64,000 nucleotides of DNA from JACVRW01 sp963826165 (GTDB taxonomy: Bacteria > Actinomycetota > Thermoleophilia > Solirubrobacterales > Thermoleophilaceae), in the NCBI GenBank assembly GCA_963826165.1, contig CAWGWC010000024.1, positions 314,828-378,827 on the forward strand, given 5' to 3'. Below are positions 38,553 to 46,895 of the stretch, piece after piece; within the stretch, counting starts at the first letter, position 1; each line of letters begins with the position of its first letter. The notes under the pieces were generated by a model that saw only the letters and a program-made list of their open reading frames with translations, was not told where the DNA came from and did not search any database. Both the position numbers and the translations under genes were made by a program.

Positions 38553-39638
38553 TCAAGCGACCGTCACGAGCTCCTTCGGGAAGCTCGTGAGGATCTCGGG
38601 CTCGCCCGCGCCCACGATCACCAGGTCCTCGATGCGCACCCCGAACTCACCGGGCAGGTACACCCCCGGCTCCACCGTCACCGCGGTCCCGGCCTCGAGC
38701 TCGCCCTTGGCGGTCTTGCCCAGCCGCGGCGCCTCGTGCACCTCGAGGCCCACCCCATGTCCGAGGCCGTGGCCGAAGCGCTCGCCGTGGCCGGCGGCCT
38801 CGATGACGTCGCGCGCGACGGCGTCGACCGCGGCGCACTCCGCGCCGGCCCGCGCCGCCGCCAGCGCCGTCTGTTGCGCCTCGAGCACCAGCCCGTACAC
38901 GGCCACGGCCTCGTCGTCGAGCGGCCCTGTGGCCAAGGTCCGCGTGCAGTCCGAGCAGTAGCCGTCCACCTGAGCGCCGAGATCGACGACCACCAGCGTG
39001 CCGGCAGAGATCTCCACGTCACGCGGGACGGCGTGCGGCAGGGCACCGTGTGCGCCGGACGCCACGATCGGCTCGAAGGACGGCCCCTCCGCGCCCTGGT
39101 CCTCCATGAAGCGCACCAGCCCGACGGCCACGTCGCGCTCGGTGCGCCCGGCAAGACCGAGCTCGAGCAGGGACTCGTACGCCGCCGTGGCCAGCTCGGC
39201 CGCCACCCTCATCGCAGCCACCTCGGCGTCGTCCTTGACCGCGCGCAGCCGCTCCACCAGGCCTCCGGCGGCCACCAGCTCCACGCCGTCGGCGCTCTTC
39301 TCGCCCAGTTTGCCGTGCAGCGCGACGCTCACGTGCTCGTCGTCGAAGCCTGCGCGGCCGCGCAGGCGCCGCGCGAGGTCGCCGGCCATGTCGCGACCCA
39401 GCTGCGCCGTCTCGTAGCCCTGCACCTGCTCGGCGGCCTGCTCCACGTAGCGAAAATCGGTGAGGAAGAGACGCTCGTTCGGAGTGACCACGCAGGCGCC
39501 GCTGGTGCCGGTGAAGCCGGTGAGGTAACGAACGTTGGGAAGCTCGGTCACCAGGAGGCAGTCGAGCTCGCGCTCGGTGACGAGCTCCACCAGCCTGTCG
39601 GTGCGGGCCTCGACGGCCTGCACCGCCTCGACGTTCAT
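38553..39638 (-). CDS. pepP: M24 family aminopeptidase P (Xaa-Pro peptidase)
   Basis: 361 residues. Creatinase-like N-terminal domain (ELDCLLVTELPNVRYLTGFT) and the pita-bread catalytic domain with the dinuclear metal ligands in VVVDLGAQVDGYCSDCTRT (Asp pair), HGLGHGVGLEVHE (His), VTVEPGVYLPGEFGVRIEDL (two Glu). Removes N-terminal residues before proline. Its start overlaps the aroQ stop by 4 bases; aroQ-pepP(-efp) linkage is widespread, though here efp is about 18 kb away. Confidence 0.9.
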   Translation of the reverse strand: MNVEAVQAVEARTDRLVELVTERELDCLLVTELPNVRYLTGFTGTSGACVVTPNERLFLTDFRYVEQAAEQVQGYETAQLGRDMAGDLARRLRGRAGFDDEHVSVALHGKLGEKSADGVELVAAGGLVERLRAVKDDAEVAAMRVAAELATAAYESLLELGLAGRTERDVAVGLVRFMEDQGAEGPSFEPIVASGAHGALPHAVPRDVEISAGTLVVVDLGAQVDGYCSDCTRTLATGPLDDEAVAVYGLVLEAQQTALAAARAGAECAAVDAVARDVIEAAGHGERFGHGLGHGVGLEVHEAPRLGKTAKGELEAGTAVTVEPGVYLPGEFGVRIEDLVIVGAGEPEILTSFPKELVTVA

Positions 39639-40075
39639 CCCTGCATCTCCTCCTTGAGCATCGCCAGGGCGTCACGGTAGCCGTCGGCGCCCTTGCCCTG
39701 CACGCACCCGGCGCAGAGGTCGCGGATCACCGACAGCCGTCGCCACTCGTCGCGCTCGTCCACGGCCGAGAGGTGGACCTCGATCGCCGGCAGGGCCGCC
39801 ACCTCGAGCGCGTCGTGGATGGCCCACGAGTAGTGCGTCCACGCGCCCGGGTTGAGGATCAGCCCGTCCGCGTTCTCGCCCGCCCGGTGAAGGAACTCGC
39901 AGTACTCGCCCTCGTGGTTCGACTGGTAGAAGCTGAGATCGAGGCCCAGCTCGCTCCCGAACTCGCCGATCTTGAACTCGAGCTCGGCGAGCCCGAGCCC
40001 GCCGTAGATCTCGGGATCACGCTGCCCCAGCACGTCGAAGTTGACTCCGTGCATCACCTCCACGCGGGTCTTCAT
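39635..40075 (-). CDS. aroQ: 3-dehydroquinate dehydratase, type II
   Basis: 146 residues. Third step of the shikimate pathway. The type II signature is slightly divergent: HGVNFDVLGQRDPEIYGG instead of the common GPNLNLLGxREPxxYG, but the catalytic Tyr and Arg are present. QSNHEGE, NPGAWTHYSWAIHDAL and EVHLSAVDERDEWRRLS complete the active-site set. It overlaps aroKB upstream and pepP downstream by 4 bases each. Confidence 0.92.
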   Translation of the reverse strand: MKTRVEVMHGVNFDVLGQRDPEIYGGLGLAELEFKIGEFGSELGLDLSFYQSNHEGEYCEFLHRAGENADGLILNPGAWTHYSWAIHDALEVAALPAIEVHLSAVDERDEWRRLSVIRDLCAGCVQGKGADGYRDALAMLKEEMQG

Positions 40076-41583
40076 CCGGCGTGCACCTCCTCGACCGCCC
40101 GCCGCAGCGATCCGTCGTCCACGGCGTGTCCCGGCGTGACCTCGCCCGGCGCCTCCACGAGCACGAACGGCACGCGGCCGCCCTCACGCTTCTTGTCGCG
40201 CTCGGTCAACTCGAGCACGGCTTCCACCGGCGCGCCGGAGAACGACACCGGCAGGCCGCGGGCCTCCAGCAGCCCGGCCACCTCGGCGCGCAGCGCCTCC
40301 CGTCCGGACAGACGCAGCGCGGCCAGCAGGCCGATGCCCACCGCCTCACCGTGCCGGTAGCGGTCGTAGGAGGTGGCCGCCTCGATGGCGTGAGCCACCG
40401 TGTGGCCCAGGTTGAGCACCTGGCGCCTTCCGGCGTCGCGCTCGTCGGCCGCCACCACGGCGAGCTTGGTGCGCACACAGCCCATGATCAACCCGGCGTC
40501 CACGTCCTCTCCCCTACGCACTCTCGCCCATAGAGGGCCGCCGGCGATCAGCGCGGTCTTGATCACCTCCGCATAACCCGCGGCGAGCTCCGCCGCCGGC
40601 AGCGTGGCCAGGAGCGCGGGGTCACACAGCACCGCGGACGGTTGGTGGTAGACGCCCGCGTAGTTCTTGCCCTCGGGCAGGTCCACGCCGGTCTTCCCGC
40701 CGTAGGCCGAGTCCACCTGCGCCACCAGGCTGGTGGGCACCTGGACGTGCCGGACGCCGCGCTGATAGACGGCCGCGCAGAAGCCCGCCACGTCGCCCAC
40801 CACGCCGCCGCCCAGGGCTACCACGAGATCGCCGCGCTCCGTGCCGGCGCGCGCCAGCGCGCGCAGCACCTGCTCGGCGCCGGCCAGGGTCTTGTGCTGC
40901 TCGCCGGGGGCCACCACGATCGGCTGCTCGTCGCCGGACAGGCCGGGCACGGCGACCGCAGCGCGCACGTTCTCATCGGTGACCACCAGCCGCCGTCCCT
41001 CGCGCGGGTAGAAGAACCCGGACGCCGTCAGTCCGTCGCCGAGGAAGACGGGATAGTCGCCGCCCGCAGAGGCGGCCCACACGAGGCGGGTGCCCGCGGG
41101 GGCGTCGGCCAGCGCCCGCAGCGCCGGCACGCTGCGCCGGATGCCGTCCCGCTCGCCGGGCGGCAGTACGGCGTCGGCCACCGAGTCGTACAGGCTCGCG
41201 CGGTCACGGTGCAGCTGGCCGAAGCGCTCGGGGTCGCGTGCCAGGGGACGGCCGTGGTTCGAGGCACGGCGCCAGGCCTCGCTCGAGTCGACCTCGAGGT
41301 GTACGACGGTGTGGGCCGCCAGCGCCTCACGGACCCGCTCCGAGCCCACCGCCCCTCCACCGAGCGCGATCACCAGGGCGTCGGGCCGGTCGAGCAGCTC
41401 GAGCACCACCTCTTCCTCGCGCGCCCGGAACGCCTGCTCGCCCTCGCGGTCGAAGAACACCTCGATCGGCTCGCCCAGGCGTTGCTCGAGCAGACGATCG
41501 GAGTCCAGGGCCTCACCGCCGAGCTCGGCCGCCAGCGCCCGGGCCCCGGTGGACTTGCCGGCCCCCATGAAGCCCACCATCAC
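40072..41583 (-). CDS. aroKB: Fused shikimate kinase - 3-dehydroquinate synthase (AroK-AroB)
   Basis: 503 residues; two shikimate-pathway enzymes in one chain. Residues ~1-150 are shikimate kinase (P-loop VGFMGAGKST, shikimate-binding DSDRLLEQRLG, IALGGGAV). Residues ~165-503 are dehydroquinate synthase (ALGGGVVGDVAGFCAA, VPTSLVAQVDSAYGGKTGVD, metal ligands in NLGHTVAHAIE and RHGEAVGIG). Both parts keep their catalytic motifs. The start is a GTG at 41583, 14 bases after the aroC stop. Whether the chain stays joined is not known. Confidence 0.93.
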   Translation of the reverse strand: MMVGFMGAGKSTGARALAAELGGEALDSDRLLEQRLGEPIEVFFDREGEQAFRAREEEVVLELLDRPDALVIALGGGAVGSERVREALAAHTVVHLEVDSSEAWRRASNHGRPLARDPERFGQLHRDRASLYDSVADAVLPPGERDGIRRSVPALRALADAPAGTRLVWAASAGGDYPVFLGDGLTASGFFYPREGRRLVVTDENVRAAVAVPGLSGDEQPIVVAPGEQHKTLAGAEQVLRALARAGTERGDLVVALGGGVVGDVAGFCAAVYQRGVRHVQVPTSLVAQVDSAYGGKTGVDLPEGKNYAGVYHQPSAVLCDPALLATLPAAELAAGYAEVIKTALIAGGPLWARVRRGEDVDAGLIMGCVRTKLAVVAADERDAGRRQVLNLGHTVAHAIEAATSYDRYRHGEAVGIGLLAALRLSGREALRAEVAGLLEARGLPVSFSGAPVEAVLELTERDKKREGGRVPFVLVEAPGEVTPGHAVDDGSLRRAVEEVHAG

Positions 41584-41597
41584 CAGCGCGCCACCCG

Positions 41598-42767
41598 CTA
41601 TCGGTCACGCCTCCAGCCGATGCGCTGCTCGTACGCGGAGAGCGCCGCGCGCGCGTCGTCGATGTGATCTCCGCCCAGCTTGTCGCGGTAGGCCGCGGCC
41701 AGCACGAGCGCCACCATCGCCTCCCCCACCACACCGGCGGCCGGGACGGTGCAGGAGTCGGTGCGCTCTCGCAGCGCCTGGGCCGGCTCCTTGGTCTCCG
41801 TGTCCACCGAGCGCAGCGGCTTGGTCAGCGTGGGCAGCGGCTTCATCGCGCCCACGACCACGAGCGGGTCGCCGGTGGTCATGCCGCCCTCGAGCCCGCC
41901 GGCCCGGTTGGTCTCGCGGTGATATCCGCGCTCCTCGGAGAAGAAGATCTCGTCGTGGGCCTGTGAGCCCACTCGTCCGGCAAGCGCGAAGCCGTCCCCG
42001 ATGCCCACGCCCTTCATGGCCTGGATCGACATGATCGCTCCGGCCAGGCGGCCGTCGAGGCGCTCCTCCCAGGAGATGTACGAGCCGATCCCCGGCACGA
42101 GCCCGAAGGCGATCACCTCGAAGGTGCCGCCCAGCGACTCGTTGGCCTTGCGGGCCGCGTCGATCTCGGCCACCATCGCCTCGCTCGCTTCGGCGTCGAG
42201 CGCCCGCACCGGCGACTCATCCACCGCGTCGAAGTCGGCGGGATCGAGCCCGTCGCGTGGCGGAGCGGCGACGCTCCCGATGCGGGTCACGTGCGAGCGG
42301 ATGGTCACGCCCAGCTCGCGCAGAAAGGCCTTGGCCAGTGCGCCCGCTGCCACCCGCGCCGCGGTCTCCCGCGCGGAGGCCCGCTCGAGGACGTTGCGGG
42401 CGTCGGTGAAGCCGTACTTCTGGAGGCCGGCCAGGTCGGCGTGTCCCGGGCGCGGCAGGTGCACCTCGGCCACCTCGCCCTCCACCGGCCACGGGTTCAT
42501 CCGCTCCTCCCAGTTCTGGTAGTCGCGGTTCTCGATCCGCAGCGCGACGGGGCTCCCCAGCGTCCGTCCGTGACGTACTCCCGACGCGACCTCGGCGCGG
42601 TCCTTCTCGATCTTCATGCGTCCGCCACGGCCGTGTCCGAGCTGGCGCCGGGCGAGATCGCGGTCGAGATCCTCGGGGCGCAGCTCGAGGCCCGCGGGCA
42701 GCCCCTCGACCACCGCGGTCAGGCCCGGGCCGTGCGATTCTCCTGCGGTTACGAAGCGAAAAGACAA
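41598..42767 (-). CDS. aroC: Chorismate synthase
   Basis: 389 residues from the TTG at 42767 (SFRFVTAGESHGPGL); a GTG at 42776 would add three residues. FMN-dependent last step to chorismate. Signatures GESHGPGLTAVVEG, RRQLGHGRGGRM, ARETAARVAAGALA and SQAHDEIF are present. The candidate start codons lie in or directly after a strong terminator-like hairpin (42768-42801), so the ribosome binding site is probably buried in it. First gene of the aroC-aroKB-aroQ-pepP chain. Confidence 0.93.
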   Translation of the reverse strand: MSFRFVTAGESHGPGLTAVVEGLPAGLELRPEDLDRDLARRQLGHGRGGRMKIEKDRAEVASGVRHGRTLGSPVALRIENRDYQNWEERMNPWPVEGEVAEVHLPRPGHADLAGLQKYGFTDARNVLERASARETAARVAAGALAKAFLRELGVTIRSHVTRIGSVAAPPRDGLDPADFDAVDESPVRALDAEASEAMVAEIDAARKANESLGGTFEVIAFGLVPGIGSYISWEERLDGRLAGAIMSIQAMKGVGIGDGFALAGRVGSQAHDEIFFSEERGYHRETNRAGGLEGGMTTGDPLVVVGAMKPLPTLTKPLRSVDTETKEPAQALRERTDSCTVPAAGVVGEAMVALVLAAAYRDKLGGDHIDDARAALSAYEQRIGWRRDR

Positions 42768-42801
42768 GGCGCCCACACCCTACTCAGAGGGTGCGGGCGC
42801 C
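42768..42801 (-). terminator. Strong hairpin with T-tract between the pilus operon and aroC
   Basis: Stem GGCGCCC-x-CACCCT pairing with AGGGTG-x-GGGCGCC (13 base pairs and one mismatch) around a 6-base loop. On the minus strand it is followed by TTGTCTTTTC. It has the form of an intrinsic terminator for the gene ending at 42814, yet the aroC start codon lies in its T-tract, so it may also control aroC. Confidence 0.75.
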
Positions 42802-42813
42802 TGAGATCGTCGC

Positions 42814-44220
42814 TCAGCCGTCGGGAGTGACCGGATGCACGGCCGGGTAGCCGGCGGGCGGATTGGGCCCGATCGGCGGCACCTCGTCGGCCGAGTAGTA
42901 GCCGAAGGGCGGATGCGCGTGGCAGCGCTCCGAGTTGAACGGCTTGCAGGGGTTGAACGGATTGACGTAGGCCCAGGGGTTCGACGCCGTGGGGAAGCCG
43001 ACGATCGCGTCGGCGATCCAGTCGCTCGGGCGCCGGACCTCGAACTGGTTGGTCAGGCCATCGTGATCGTTGTCGTCCGCGCCGTCGAGCACGCCGTCGC
43101 CGTCCAGGTCGGGATCGACGTGGGCGTTGAGCGGCGGCTGTGTCTCGCCGGGCGGAGTGTTGTCGAGGAACACGACACCCGGGTACAGCGACTCCTTGGG
43201 CTCGTTCTCCCCGTCGTGCTGGGCGGGCCACCACTCGTCGGTCATGCGCCCGCGAACCTCGTCCCAGTTACCCAGGCCGTCCGCGTCGGCATCGCGCTCG
43301 TCGTCCGAGAGGACGCCGTTGTCGTCGATGTCCGTCGCCCAGTTGTAGAGCACTCCGGCAGGGGCCGGCGGGGGCGGCGAGTCGATCGACTTCTGCAGCC
43401 CGTCGCTGTAGAGCAGCCTTCCCAACGCCGCCGGGCGCGAGGAGCGGCGGGCGCCGTCGGCGGCGTAGTTCAGCCAGAGCAGGAACTCCTCGCGAAGCAG
43501 GAGGCCGTCGCCGTCATAGTCCGTGCCGTCGGCCGCGCCGTCCGAGGGATCGAGCGGGTTCGGGTAGGGCCGCTTGCCCGGGTAGGGCAGCGGGCTCGTG
43601 CGCGGGTAGTGGTTCAGGTCGATCGCGGCCTGGAACTCGTAGCCGTCCTCGACCGAGTCGCCGTCGGTATCCGCAATGCAGGGATCGAGCTTGAGCTGCC
43701 CCTCGAGGGCGTTCGAGAGCAGGTCGCGGTCGAAGTCGGCTCCGGGGCAGCCGGCGTTGGCACCGCCACCGCCACCGCCACCACCGTTACCGCTCCCGCC
43801 GCCGGCGGAGACGATCACCGGTGAGAGCCGGCGTGAGGTGAACTTGCTGAACTTGCCGGCCAGCACGCGCAGCTTGAAGCGCGTGGGCTTGGGACCGCTG
43901 GAGCTCTTGGCCACGAGGCGAGCCACAGCGCTGGGCACGGCGACCACCAGCTTGGTGCGGCTGGCTCGGCGCGGCTTGGCGAACGCGCTGCGTCCGTCGG
44001 GGCCGCGGAAGATCACGGTGTTCTTGGTCCGCTTGGCCTTGAAGTTGCGGCCGCGGATGGTGAGCAGCGCACCGACCTTGAGTCGCATCGGCGTGACGCG
44101 GGTGATCGTCGGGGTGGAGGCCTTGGCCCTCTTCTTGGCGGGTGCGGCGCCGGCCGCCGCGGGAAGCATGAGGAGCAGCGCGGAGACCAGCGTCAGGCAG
44201 GTGATGACGGTGCGTCGCAC
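42814..44220 (-). CDS. Exported IPT/TIG and calcium-binding repeat protein in the pilQ position of a pilus operon
   Basis: 468 residues. A signal peptide is clear (VITCLTLVSALLLMLPAAAGAAP). An IPT/TIG-like Ig domain follows (STPTITRVTPMRLKVGALLTIRGRNF, about residues 35-135; the motif is split here as STPTITRVTP and LLTIRGRNFK). A Gly/Asn linker (GGGSGNGGGGGGGGA) leads to several thrombospondin-3/EF-hand-like acidic loops (DTDGDSVEDG, DYDGDGLLLREE, DIDDNGVLSDDE, DADADGLGN, DLDGDGVLDGADDNDHDG), which probably bind calcium. No secretin or enzyme domain. It is the last gene after pilM-pilN-pilO and the 325-residue protein; a surface or pilus-linked role is an inference. Confidence 0.72.
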   Translation of the reverse strand: MRRTVITCLTLVSALLLMLPAAAGAAPAKKRAKASTPTITRVTPMRLKVGALLTIRGRNFKAKRTKNTVIFRGPDGRSAFAKPRRASRTKLVVAVPSAVARLVAKSSSGPKPTRFKLRVLAGKFSKFTSRRLSPVIVSAGGGSGNGGGGGGGGANAGCPGADFDRDLLSNALEGQLKLDPCIADTDGDSVEDGYEFQAAIDLNHYPRTSPLPYPGKRPYPNPLDPSDGAADGTDYDGDGLLLREEFLLWLNYAADGARRSSRPAALGRLLYSDGLQKSIDSPPPPAPAGVLYNWATDIDDNGVLSDDERDADADGLGNWDEVRGRMTDEWWPAQHDGENEPKESLYPGVVFLDNTPPGETQPPLNAHVDPDLDGDGVLDGADDNDHDGLTNQFEVRRPSDWIADAIVGFPTASNPWAYVNPFNPCKPFNSERCHAHPPFGYYSADEVPPIGPNPPAGYPAVHPVTPDG

Positions 44221-44229
44221 GGTGTCTCC

Positions 44230-45207
44230 CTATCGGCGGTCGGTGTCGGGGTTTCGGTTGTCGATGCTGTCGCGGGCCACGACCACCAGGTCGGCGACCA
44301 GCGGGACGGCGAAGCGGCGCGTGGCGCCCACGGAGGCTCGGGCGCGGACGCCGGAGGACTTCCCGGCCTTTGCGCTGCCCGCTCCTCTCGCGCTTCGCCC
44401 CTTCGGCGAGACCGCGACCTTGCGGATCTCGTCGATGCGGAGGCCGTAGCTGTCGCCGTCCTCCTCGGTGAAGACGTGCTCGGAGCCGGCGCCGATGTAG
44501 GCGAAGGCACAGTCGGCGGGGCTGGGCTTGCAGCGCCCCTCGCCCGCGGCCTGCAGAGTCGAGTCCACCAGGAAGACCGCGTTCCCGCCCTCGGCCGTCA
44601 CGCCCATGAAGATGAGCAGCGGCGAGGCCTGGTTGGGCAGGATGTCGAGCTTCTCGAGTCCCTTGATCCTGCGGGTGCGCCCGTTGGCGCTGAAGGTCAC
44701 GTCGGCCACGTAGCGGTACGTCGTGGTCGTGGTCTCGGAGCCGTCGTCCGGGGTCTCGCCGCCGGTCTCGCCGCCACCGGGGACGGTGCCGCCACCCGGC
44801 TCCTCGATCTCGACGCCGACATCACCGGGGCCGCCGCCGGCGGCGGCCGTCCCGGGCTCGATCACGATCTCTTCCTCGAGTCCCGAGCCGCCCTCGGCCT
44901 CCTTGGCCTTCTTGATCACCTTGGAGGGTGGCCGGAAGGGGTCGGAGGGATCGAACACCCCGAGCGTCGAGCCGGAGCCCGCGCCCTCGGTGTCGCCCAG
45001 CTCGACCGAGGCGATCTCGGCCAGCTCCTTGTCCTCGGCGGCGGCCTCCTCGGCCGGGACGCTCGCGGCGGGCGGCGGACCCGGATCCTCAGCCGGCTTG
45101 GCCAGCAGCACGGGAACGGCGATCAGACCCAGCAGGAGTGCCACGGCCACCGGCCACAGGCGCTTCTCGCGCAGGTCCTGCCAGAGATCGATCAGAAAGA
45201 TCTTCAT
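44230..45207 (-). CDS. Single-pass membrane protein in the pilP position of the pilus operon
   Basis: 325 residues. A short cytoplasmic N-terminus (FLIDLWQDLREKRLW) leads to one membrane helix (~18-36), then an acidic, Pro/Gly-rich linker (~40-165) and a C-terminal beta-rich domain beginning YRYVADVTFSANGR with two Cys (GRCKPSPADCAF). No family recognised. It lies 12 bases after pilO and 9 before the TIG protein. By topology and position it resembles PilP (N-terminal anchor, linker, beta domain), but it lacks a lipobox and I see no clear homology. Confidence 0.68.
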   Translation of the reverse strand: MKIFLIDLWQDLREKRLWPVAVALLLGLIAVPVLLAKPAEDPGPPPAASVPAEEAAAEDKELAEIASVELGDTEGAGSGSTLGVFDPSDPFRPPSKVIKKAKEAEGGSGLEEEIVIEPGTAAAGGGPGDVGVEIEEPGGGTVPGGGETGGETPDDGSETTTTTYRYVADVTFSANGRTRRIKGLEKLDILPNQASPLLIFMGVTAEGGNAVFLVDSTLQAAGEGRCKPSPADCAFAYIGAGSEHVFTEEDGDSYGLRIDEIRKVAVSPKGRSARGAGSAKAGKSSGVRARASVGATRRFAVPLVADLVVVARDSIDNRNPDTDRR

Positions 45208-45219
45208 CGCTCGGCCCCC

Positions 45220-46194
45220 CTAGGGTGTCGCGGTCGCGGTCGGGGCCGGCGTAGCGGGGGCCGAGTCCTCGACCGCCGCGGGCGTGCTGGCCGGGGTGGT
45301 GTCCGACGGACCCGTGGGGGTGGCGCCGGCACTGGTGCCCTCCGCCTTGGGCGAGAGGTACACCGTGGCCCTGATCTCGGCCTTGATCTTCGGGAAGAGC
45401 TCGGGGTCGCTCGAGTAGTTGACGCCCTCGATGGTGATCAGGCGGCCCCCGACGACCACGTCGGTGCCGGCCACGTGAACGAAGCGCTTCACGTCGTGGA
45501 AGAAGTCGGCGAGGTTGAAGAAGTCGCCCGTGAACTCGAGATCGAGCGGCACCGTCTCGAGGCCGGCCACAGTGCTGGTGCCACCCGCGACGGGCGCGGC
45601 TGCGCCAGGCGCGGTGCCTCCGCCCACGGGCAGGCCCTGCCCCGAGGAGGTGGAGGTCTGGGTGTCCGACGGGCTGACGCCTGACTGCTCGGCAGCGGCA
45701 CTGCGCTGATCTGACGCGGCCGCCGCATTGTTGGCCGACTCGGCCGCCGCTCCCGGCGCGCTCTGCGCCTGCTGGCCGCCCGCGGCGGCGGGCGTGGTGC
45801 CCGTGCCGGCGGGGGGAGTGCTCGGCGGCACGGTGGGAGCCGCAGTGGCAGAGGTGGTGCGGTCGCCGGTGGCGATCTTGGTGAAGCGGATGCTCGTGCC
45901 TTCGGCGGCCTCTTCGAGCTGCACGAGCAGGCTGGGCATGTCCACGCCGGCGGGCACGGCCTTGCCCAGGCGCACGATCTCGCCGAAGTCGGACGCGAAG
46001 TCGGTCTCGGCCTGGCCGGCCTGGGCCACCTGGGCCCGTGCCGCCTCGGCGCGCTGCTCCTGCTTGGCCGCCTGCGTCTGCGCGCTGGCCGCCTCCTCGC
46101 GCTTGGGCGCCAGCAGCAGGAACCAGTAGGCCGCGATGAGGGCCACCGGCAGCAGCAGGAAGACGAGCTTCTTGTCGCGGTCGCTGAGGGTCAC
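45220..46194 (-). CDS. pilO: PilO-like type IV pilus inner-membrane protein
   Basis: 324 residues. One N-terminal membrane helix (~11-29, LVFLLLPVALIAAYWFLLL), a coiled-coil (EEAASAQTQAAKQEQRAEAA), a ferredoxin-like half domain, a very long Ala/Thr/Gln/Gly low-complexity insert (~110-205), then the second half with VPLDLEFTGDFFNLADFFHD, typical of PilO/GspM. With PilN it forms the alignment subcomplex linking PilM to the rest of the machine. Overlaps pilN by 4 bases. Confidence 0.82.
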   Translation of the reverse strand: MTLSDRDKKLVFLLLPVALIAAYWFLLLAPKREEAASAQTQAAKQEQRAEAARAQVAQAGQAETDFASDFGEIVRLGKAVPAGVDMPSLLVQLEEAAEGTSIRFTKIATGDRTTSATAAPTVPPSTPPAGTGTTPAAAGGQQAQSAPGAAAESANNAAAASDQRSAAAEQSGVSPSDTQTSTSSGQGLPVGGGTAPGAAAPVAGGTSTVAGLETVPLDLEFTGDFFNLADFFHDVKRFVHVAGTDVVVGGRLITIEGVNYSSDPELFPKIKAEIRATVYLSPKAEGTSAGATPTGPSDTTPASTPAAVEDSAPATPAPTATATP

Positions 46195-46895
46195 GATCCA
46201 CCTCCCAGCGAGGCGGGCACGCGGACCGATCCGCGGGGCGCCTCCTTGACCGGCGCTGCCGGCTCGAAGGACACGGTCACGTCAAACTTGTAGAGCGATC
46301 CGCAGCTGTCCACGCCCGCGTCGCCGCCGCTCGTCTGCTCGACGATCGACTCGTTGAGCTTCACGTCGCTCGCGCGGTGCATCTCGCCCATGCGCACCAT
46401 CAGGGTGGCCACCTCGGACTGCTTGCGGGTGCAGCCCACGAAGGTCGCCGACGGGCCGAGCGGGGCGCTGGGCTGACCGGTGGCGGTAGCCGCGGCCGCC
46501 GCGCCGGCGGTGGCCGGATCGCCGCTGACCGAGGCCTCGGTGGTCTTGAGCCAGCTGCCGGGCGGCATGATCAGCGACACCTCGTGCATCAGGCGCTCCC
46601 AGTCGAAGCGCGTCTGCGCGGTGGTGATCACGGAGGTGAGCCGCTGCTGCTTGATCGCCGCGAAGTCGGTGAACGATGCCATCGCGGCGGCCCGCGCCTC
46701 GAGCGCGTCGGCCTCCTGCTTGGCCTCCTGGGCGCGGGTGGTGCTGGCGTTCAGATCATTGGTGGTGAGCACGTAGGCCACCGCCATCGCCAGCAACACG
46801 CCGAGCAGTCCGATGATCGCGTACGCCCTGCCCGAGCCCTCGCCGCTGGGGCGCGCCCGGCGCTGCTCGCTCGGGATCAGATTAACCGGCTTCAT
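46191..46895 (-). CDS. pilN: PilN-like type IV pilus assembly protein
   Basis: 234 residues. The N-terminus KPVNLIPSEQRRARP carries the conserved PilM-binding NLIP motif, followed by one membrane helix (~25-44) and a coiled coil (TRAQEAKQEADALEARAAA), then a periplasm-facing-type ferredoxin fold (LMHEVSLIMPPGSWLKTTE). Start overlaps the pilM stop (ATGA), stop overlaps the pilO start. Confidence 0.87.
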   Translation of the reverse strand: MKPVNLIPSEQRRARPSGEGSGRAYAIIGLLGVLLAMAVAYVLTTNDLNASTTRAQEAKQEADALEARAAAMASFTDFAAIKQQRLTSVITTAQTRFDWERLMHEVSLIMPPGSWLKTTEASVSGDPATAGAAAAATATGQPSAPLGPSATFVGCTRKQSEVATLMVRMGEMHRASDVKLNESIVEQTSGGDAGVDSCGSLYKFDVTVSFEPAAPVKEAPRGSVRVPASLGGGS

